A stretch of 64,000 bases of DNA, taken from positions 1,598,001 to 1,662,000 of the forward strand of contig NZ_LS483388.1 of the NCBI RefSeq assembly GCF_900475415.1, in the 5' to 3' direction. Positions within the stretch are counted from its first letter, which is position 1; each line of letters opens with the position of its first letter. Under the pieces are notes generated by a model. The model made no database searches and was not told the origin of the DNA. It saw only the letters and a list, made by a program, of their open reading frames with translations. This stretch comes from Streptococcus porcinus (GTDB lineage: Bacteria > Bacillota > Bacilli > Lactobacillales > Streptococcaceae). Positions 60,087 to 64,000 of this stretch are shown one piece after another. The translations under genes were made by a program, and so were the position numbers.

Positions 60087-61535
60087 CTAATCTTGAGCCA
60101 GCTTGTAGGCTTCATTACGTTTTTTCATTTCTTTTGCATACCAAACAAAGAGTCCAAGGTAAATCCCTAAAAAGACTACTAACGTCATGAGAGCAGCGAT
60201 TTGCCCGGTGGTGGCACGACCAATAACATAGCCAAAGATTTTCTCCATGGGGCCTTCAAGCGTAGAATGAGTGATTAGTGACTCTGCCGGTGCCCCCTTA
60301 GGAAAGGCTCCTACTTTTTTAGCCAATTCCGTAGCAAATGGGGCAATCATTGTTCCAGAGAGTAAGAATAAAGGCAATAAAAGTGATCCAAATAAAATCA
60401 TCCGAATTAGTCTACCACGAGTAACAACGAGTAGGGCTGGTGTCATCCCCATAGCTATAATCCCCGCAAGTGGCAGAATACCATTTCCAACTTTTGACAG
60501 CAATAAAGCCTCAACCAACATAATAGGTGCTAAAATATTGGCACACGCCCAAATTTCTGCACGCCCTGCAATAAATGGCCAATCTAGACCGATATTGAAG
60601 CGTCGTCCTCCCATTTTTGCATTGGCAAAGTTGGTAATTCCTTGAGAAAGTGGCTCTACTGCTGCAATAAACCATGAACCGATGAGAGAGAATAATTCTA
60701 AACAAGCACCTGCTGTGAAACCAAGTTCAAACCAATGTTTAATTGATAAAATTTTAAAATGAGGATCTCCCATAATTCCAATCACAAATCCAAGAATCAT
60801 TCCAATAAAAAATTTAGAACCCCAAAATCCAATTTTCTTGTTTAATTTAGCAGCATCAAAGTCATATTTATCTAATCCCGGAAAGACCTTATCAAAAATT
60901 TTGTCCAATACCATGATAATCGGGTTCATCATGTAATTCATATGGGTAGATGTCATTGGCGAGTTAGGCCCCGTTGCTAATAAATCATCAAATGTAGGCT
61001 TCATTAAATCAGAATTAATAATTTTCAATACACCAACTAAGATGACTGCGAGGGTCGCTATGAAAAGTGATAATATAACCGGGAGATGGTTCTTTGCAGC
61101 ATACCACATTATTAATAAACCAGTGATAGAGAGATGCCAGATATCAAAGATATCTACATCTAGAGTGTCTGTTTTATTCATAATTATCATAACAATATTG
61201 ACTATTAACATGACTAGGAGAAAATAAAGCGTGTATGGTGATCCCCACGTTATTGTTGCTAATGGAGCCCAGCCAACATCAATTATATTTAAACTGATAC
61301 CTGTGTTCTTCACAAAAGCCTGTAAAGATTCAGAGAAAGCTCCTGTTAAAATACCAATAATCGCCCCAATACCTGTTAAAGCAATAGCTAATTTAATCCC
61401 GCCTTCCAAAGCCTTAGTAAATTTTACACCAAAAGCCATCGCAAGTCCTGTCATGACAGCTAACATGACAACTCCAGACCCCATCTTAATTAATGGAGTA
61501 AGCATATGGTTAATTACTTCTAAAAATGATTGCAT
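60087..61535 (-). CDS. PTS galactitol-type EIIC
   Basis: Membrane sugar channel of the galactitol (GAT) family, 482 residues, about ten to eleven helices. Family blocks include ALEGGIKLAIALTGIGAIIG and FNIGLDWPFIAGRAEIWACA, the conserved substrate region. With the IIB and IIA genes directly upstream and lacABCD downstream, it most likely brings in galactose (as galactose-6-phosphate) or a related sugar; the exact sugar is inferred. Confidence 0.9.
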   Translation of the reverse strand: MQSFLEVINHMLTPLIKMGSGVVMLAVMTGLAMAFGVKFTKALEGGIKLAIALTGIGAIIGILTGAFSESLQAFVKNTGISLNIIDVGWAPLATITWGSPYTLYFLLVMLIVNIVMIIMNKTDTLDVDIFDIWHLSITGLLIMWYAAKNHLPVILSLFIATLAVILVGVLKIINSDLMKPTFDDLLATGPNSPMTSTHMNYMMNPIIMVLDKIFDKVFPGLDKYDFDAAKLNKKIGFWGSKFFIGMILGFVIGIMGDPHFKILSIKHWFELGFTAGACLELFSLIGSWFIAAVEPLSQGITNFANAKMGGRRFNIGLDWPFIAGRAEIWACANILAPIMLVEALLLSKVGNGILPLAGIIAMGMTPALLVVTRGRLIRMILFGSLLLPLFLLSGTMIAPFATELAKKVGAFPKGAPAESLITHSTLEGPMEKIFGYVIGRATTGQIAALMTLVVFLGIYLGLFVWYAKEMKKRNEAYKLAQD

Positions 61536-61551
61536 ATCATCTTCCCCTTAC

Positions 61552-61857
61552 CTAGTTTAATCCATGGTCTTTTATGACCCGCTCTAATTCTGCAAAGACC
61601 GGCTCACTCATGACGGGAATCCGATAGAGAATGGGACCGGCTTCAACAGTTGGTATCGGCATATCAAAGCCTAGGTCTGTTTTGGCAATCGGTGTAAAAA
61701 TATCATATTTTGAAACCATTTCTTCAGTGATATCTTTGATCATTACAGCATCACAATGGACACTATAACCTCTTTCTAGCATTTGTCTTTCAATAGCCTC
61801 TTTAATTTGATGGCTAGAGTTAACTCCCGCACCACATGCAGCTAAAACTTTAATCAT
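61552..61857 (-). CDS. PTS galactitol-type EIIB
   Basis: Cytoplasmic phosphocarrier, 101 residues. The phosphorylated cysteine is in IKVLAACGAGVNSSHQIKEA (Cys8), in the CxxGxxxS-like P-loop of GatB-type EIIB proteins. It overlaps IIA by 8 bases and IIC starts 17 bases later. It passes phosphate from EIIA to the sugar bound to EIIC. Confidence 0.93.
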   Translation of the reverse strand: MIKVLAACGAGVNSSHQIKEAIERQMLERGYSVHCDAVMIKDITEEMVSKYDIFTPIAKTDLGFDMPIPTVEAGPILYRIPVMSEPVFAELERVIKDHGLN

Positions 61858-62323
61858 TTGTAAGCACTCCTTCTTTTAATAAATAGTTTTTGATGACTTT
61901 AGAATCATTTCCGCATTGTTCTAATTTCTCCATATTCCCCTTCTCAATAAAGAAACTAATTAAATGTGACAAAATTTTAGTTTGCCCGTCATTCTTTGAA
62001 TTGATAATAAAGAAGAAGTGACGAACCAAGCAGTCCTCACTGGGGTCAATCATGTGTTTAAAAACAAGAGGGTTCTCGTTTCTAACATAAACCACCTTAT
62101 TCGTTAAGCAATACTTTGTCTCGGTATGAGGTATAGCAGCGTAATGGATGTTACTACCATCTTTAAAATCAATTTTCAAACCAGTCGGAAACTCTTTTTC
62201 TCTATTTTTTAATGCTTCTTTGTAATCTTCCGTGACATAGTGTAATTTGTGGAGATGAGAAGCTACCTCGTCAAATAATTGATCTTGAGAGGTCACACTC
62301 ATAAGTACAATGTCTGTAGACAT
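61850..62323 (-). CDS. PTS fructose/galactitol-type EIIA
   Basis: Phosphocarrier of the fructose/mannitol-type EIIA (PTS_EIIA_2) fold, 157 residues. The active histidine is in HYAAIPHTETKYCLTNKVVY (PHTE). It starts MSTDIVLMSVTSQDQLFDEV after AGGTGG. First gene of the IIA-IIB-IIC-lacABCD operon; LacR, divergent, is its neighbour. Confidence 0.92.
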   Translation of the reverse strand: MSTDIVLMSVTSQDQLFDEVASHLHKLHYVTEDYKEALKNREKEFPTGLKIDFKDGSNIHYAAIPHTETKYCLTNKVVYVRNENPLVFKHMIDPSEDCLVRHFFFIINSKNDGQTKILSHLISFFIEKGNMEKLEQCGNDSKVIKNYLLKEGVLTND

Positions 62324-62372
62324 CTAATACCACCTTTCTAAAAATTTTTTTAGGATTTCGATACTATTTTTA

Positions 62373-62421
62373 AGTAACCGTTTACATCGTTCATTATAGT
62401 ATATTAATAAACAAAATTCAA
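62373..62421 (-). promoter_or_regulatory. lac operon promoter with cre box
   Basis: Minus strand: -35 TTGAAT (62416-62421), 17-base spacer, -10 TATAAT (62393-62398). A cre-like TGTAAACGGTTACT (62373-62386) starts at the expected transcription start, matching the loose consensus TGnAAnCGnTnnCA on the plus strand except for one edge base. CcpA repression is likely. Confidence 0.75.
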
Positions 62422-62464
62422 CACTTTTTTGTTTATTTTTGTGTTGATTTGTGTTTGTTTTTGC
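62421..62464. promoter_or_regulatory. Probable LacR operator region
   Basis: Between the two divergent promoters lies a plus-strand T-rich run of TGTTT/TGTGTT units (TTTTGTTTATTTTTGTGTTG, then ATTTGTGTTTGTTTTTG), spaced about 10-12 bases. The units resemble the TGTTT boxes bound by DeoR-type LacR. It adjoins the -35 of the PTS operon and ends just before the -35 of lacR. Confidence 0.55.
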
Positions 62465-62470
62465 TAATTA

Positions 62471-62499
62471 TTGTAAAAAGAAAACCTTTATGCTATGAT
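62471..62499 (+). promoter_or_regulatory. lacR promoter
   Basis: TTGTAA (62471-62476), 17-base spacer and TATGAT (62494-62499) with a TG extension (TGC at 62491-62493). Confidence 0.7.
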
Positions 62500-62533
62500 T
62501 AGAAAAGGAAATACAGAAAAAAAGGAGACCAGT

Positions 62534-63295
62534 GTGTTAAAAAAAGAAAGACTCCTAAAAATTATGGATATGGTAAACACTAAGGGAATTATCACAGTCA
62601 ATGAAATCATCGAAACTTTAAAAATTTCTGATATGACTGCTCGTCGTGACTTAGATGAATTAGAAAATTCTGGAAAATTAGTCCGTATCCACGGGGGAGC
62701 ACAAAGCATTGCTTATCCAACAAAAGTCGAAAAGTCTAATACCGAAAAATTATCAGTGCAAACAAAAGAAAAAAAAGAAATTGCTAACACTGCTAGCAAT
62801 TTGGTTAAGGATGGTGAAACGATTTTTATCGGCCCAGGTACAACACTTGAATTCTTCGCTGAGCGATTAGTTCAAAAACAACTTCGCATTGTCACTAATA
62901 GCCTTCCCGTTTTTACTATTCTAAAAAATAGCCCCAAGATTGATTTAATTCTTATCGGAGGTGAATACAGAGAAATTACAGGTGCTTTTGTCGGTTCACT
63001 AACCAATCAGAGCATTTCTTCTCTCAAGTTTTCTAAATGTTTTATCAGTTGTAATGGTATTTATGGCAAGGATATTGCAACTTATAACGAAGCTGAAGGT
63101 GAAATTCAAAAATTAGCACTGGATAATTCCTTTAAAAAGTTTGTTTTAGTTGATAGCCAAAAATTTAATACTTACGATTTCTCCGTTTTCTACCAATTAG
63201 ATCAGATCAATCAAGTTATAACAGATTCTACTATTTCTAAGGAAATTGTAGAAGACTACCAAACATTTACAGACATTATCATTGCACAAAAATAA
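62534..63295 (+). CDS. lacR: Lactose/tagatose operon repressor (DeoR family)
   Basis: Repressor of the tagatose operon; relatives are released by tagatose-6-phosphate. The start GTG at 62534 has AAAGGAG 6 bases upstream and gives 253 residues, family length; an upstream ATG at 62495 lies in the -10 box and is rejected. The DeoR helix-turn-helix is in IIETLKISDMTARRDLDELE (about 25-45), followed by LVRIHGGAQ. The sugar-phosphate region has IFIGPGTTLEFFAERL. Divergent from the PTS/lac operon it presumably controls. Confidence 0.93.
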   Translation: MLKKERLLKIMDMVNTKGIITVNEIIETLKISDMTARRDLDELENSGKLVRIHGGAQSIAYPTKVEKSNTEKLSVQTKEKKEIANTASNLVKDGETIFIGPGTTLEFFAERLVQKQLRIVTNSLPVFTILKNSPKIDLILIGGEYREITGAFVGSLTNQSISSLKFSKCFISCNGIYGKDIATYNEAEGEIQKLALDNSFKKFVLVDSQKFNTYDFSVFYQLDQINQVITDSTISKEIVEDYQTFTDIIIAQK

Positions 63296-63321
63296 GGACT
63301 TCGAAATTTGAAGTCCTTTTC
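63295..63321 (+). terminator. lacR terminator
   Basis: GGACTTC / GAAGTCC with a 7-base loop and a TTTT tail directly after the lacR stop. Confidence 0.85.
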
Positions 63322-63343
63322 TAGTCTCTAAATGAATAATCAT

Positions 63344-63544
63344 CTAGGCCTTTTCAATTGTAAATTTACTTCCTTTTAAAGCGCGCTTAAGTGATAAAGT
63401 AAAAGGATTTCCTGTAATAACTGCCTTTCCTTCTGCTAGACTAATGTCAACGTGCTGAACCCCTCGTACTGATTCTAGTTTTTCAGTTACAGTTTTCACA
63501 CAACCCTCACATTTCATACCACTTATCTTATACGTCTTTTCCAT
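63344..63544 (-). CDS. copZ: Copper chaperone CopZ
   Basis: Small Cu(I)-binding ferredoxin-like chaperone that hands copper to CopA and to the CopY repressor. The 66 residues contain the metal motif GMKCEGCVKTVTEKL (CxxC at 12-15) and the typical SVRGVQHVDISLAEGKAVI. Its start lies 18 bases after the end of copA on the same strand, so the two are co-transcribed. Confidence 0.93.
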   Translation of the reverse strand: MEKTYKISGMKCEGCVKTVTEKLESVRGVQHVDISLAEGKAVITGNPFTLSLKRALKGSKFTIEKA

Positions 63545-63562
63545 AATTTTCTCCCTTTTAGT

Positions 63563-64000
63563 TTATAATTTGATTGTTTTTAATCGCAGAGCATTTAGAA
63601 CAACAGAAATTGAACTTAAGCTCATGGCCATAGCAGCAAGCATGGGGTTAAGTAACGGTCCCCCAAATAAATGGAGAACTCCCATAGCAATTGGTATCAT
63701 CAAAATATTATAAATGAAAGCCCAAAATAAATTTTCTTTAACCACTCGAATTGTTTGACGACTCAATGATATAGCTTTAAGCAAGTCTGTTAGTTGCGTA
63801 TGCATCAAAATAATATCTGCTGATTCAATGGCAATATCCGTCCCAGAGCCAATAGCAATCCCTAAATCAGCTACTGCTAATGCTGGGGCGTCATTTATAC
63901 CGTCCCCGACCATAGCTACTAGCTCCTTATTAGCTTGTAACGATTGAATAATAGCGGCTTTTTGAGTAGGTAAAACCTCGCTATAGACCTCTTCAATCCC
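63563..64000 (-). CDS. copA: Copper-exporting P1B-type ATPase (5' part outside window)
   Basis: C-terminal part of CopA, which pumps Cu(I) out using ATP. The reading frame is open from the right edge; about 145 residues are present. The P-domain hinge VAMVGDGINDAPALAVADLG and the last two membrane helices (with NLFWAFIYNILMIPIAMGVL and the MxxSS-type SMSSISVVLNALRLK) are visible. The phosphorylation site DKTGT and the CPC helix lie off the edge. An internal Met would give a false shorter gene. copZ follows. Confidence 0.93.
   Translation of the reverse strand, partial: GIEEVYSEVLPTQKAAIIQSLQANKELVAMVGDGINDAPALAVADLGIAIGSGTDIAIESADIILMHTQLTDLLKAISLSRQTIRVVKENLFWAFIYNILMIPIAMGVLHLFGGPLLNPMLAAMAMSLSSISVVLNALRLKTIKL

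Noticed and set aside
62495-62533. ATG at 62495 as LacR start
   Set aside because: It lies in the -10 box of the lacR promoter; the GTG at 62534 has a good ribosome site and gives the family length.

Overview
The window is AT-rich, low-GC Gram-positive chromosome and almost certainly comes from a Streptococcus of the pyogenic group. Pointers are MapZ beside an RlmL-type methyltransferase, rnpB and gpsB; rny-luxS; a DUF4059 gene beside trxB; mraY-pbp2X-ftsL-rsmH; glpK-glpO-glpF near tkt; and a tagatose (Lac.1-type) operon next to lacR and copZ/copA. The order resembles my memory of S. pyogenes, but ProB and other proteins differ enough that I would not name S. pyogenes itself. I see no phage, insertion sequence, tRNA, rRNA operon or CRISPR array.

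Layout. 1-6072 (minus): fmt (cut by the left edge), priA, rpoZ, gmk, rny. 6228-6710 (plus): luxS. 6770-7240: a decayed gene. 7329-11395 (minus): mapZ, an rRNA methyltransferase, rnpB, gpsB, a YpsA-type gene. 11473-14287 (plus): recU-pbp1A. 14288-14745: terminators and a tiny degenerate ORF. 14746-25417 (minus): pepC, nadE-pncB, an amino-acid permease, trxB, DUF4059, an amino-acid ABC importer, a DEAD-box helicase. 25499-30042: mraY, pbp2X, ftsL, rsmH. 30124-34968: proBA, an ABC exporter, an orphan bacteriocin-immunity-like gene. 35136-45000: tkt, transaldolase, a Mga-like regulator with a cysteine-less NADH-oxidase-like flavoprotein, and glpKOF. 45139-48800: DUF896 and glyQS behind a T-box. 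48828-56955: small metabolic and surface genes. 57086-63295: lacABCD with a galactitol-type PTS and lacR. 63344-64000: copZ and the 3' part of copA.

How the parts work together. Cell-wall synthesis and division genes (pbp1A, pbp2X, mraY, ftsL, gpsB, mapZ) form two clusters. The carbon genes carry CcpA-like (cre) boxes just downstream of good -10 elements at glpK, the lac operon and, more weakly, tkt. Hexose-PTS uptake, LacAB isomerase, LacC kinase and LacD aldolase form a complete tagatose-6-phosphate route.

Most notable observations: a perfect 66-bp in-frame tandem duplication inside proB, across its substrate-binding loop; two genes (proB and the flavoprotein) whose start codon lies exactly six bases after an extended -10 box, suggesting leaderless mRNAs; and replacement of the redox cysteine in the flavoprotein. 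No clearly new defence or mobile system is visible.
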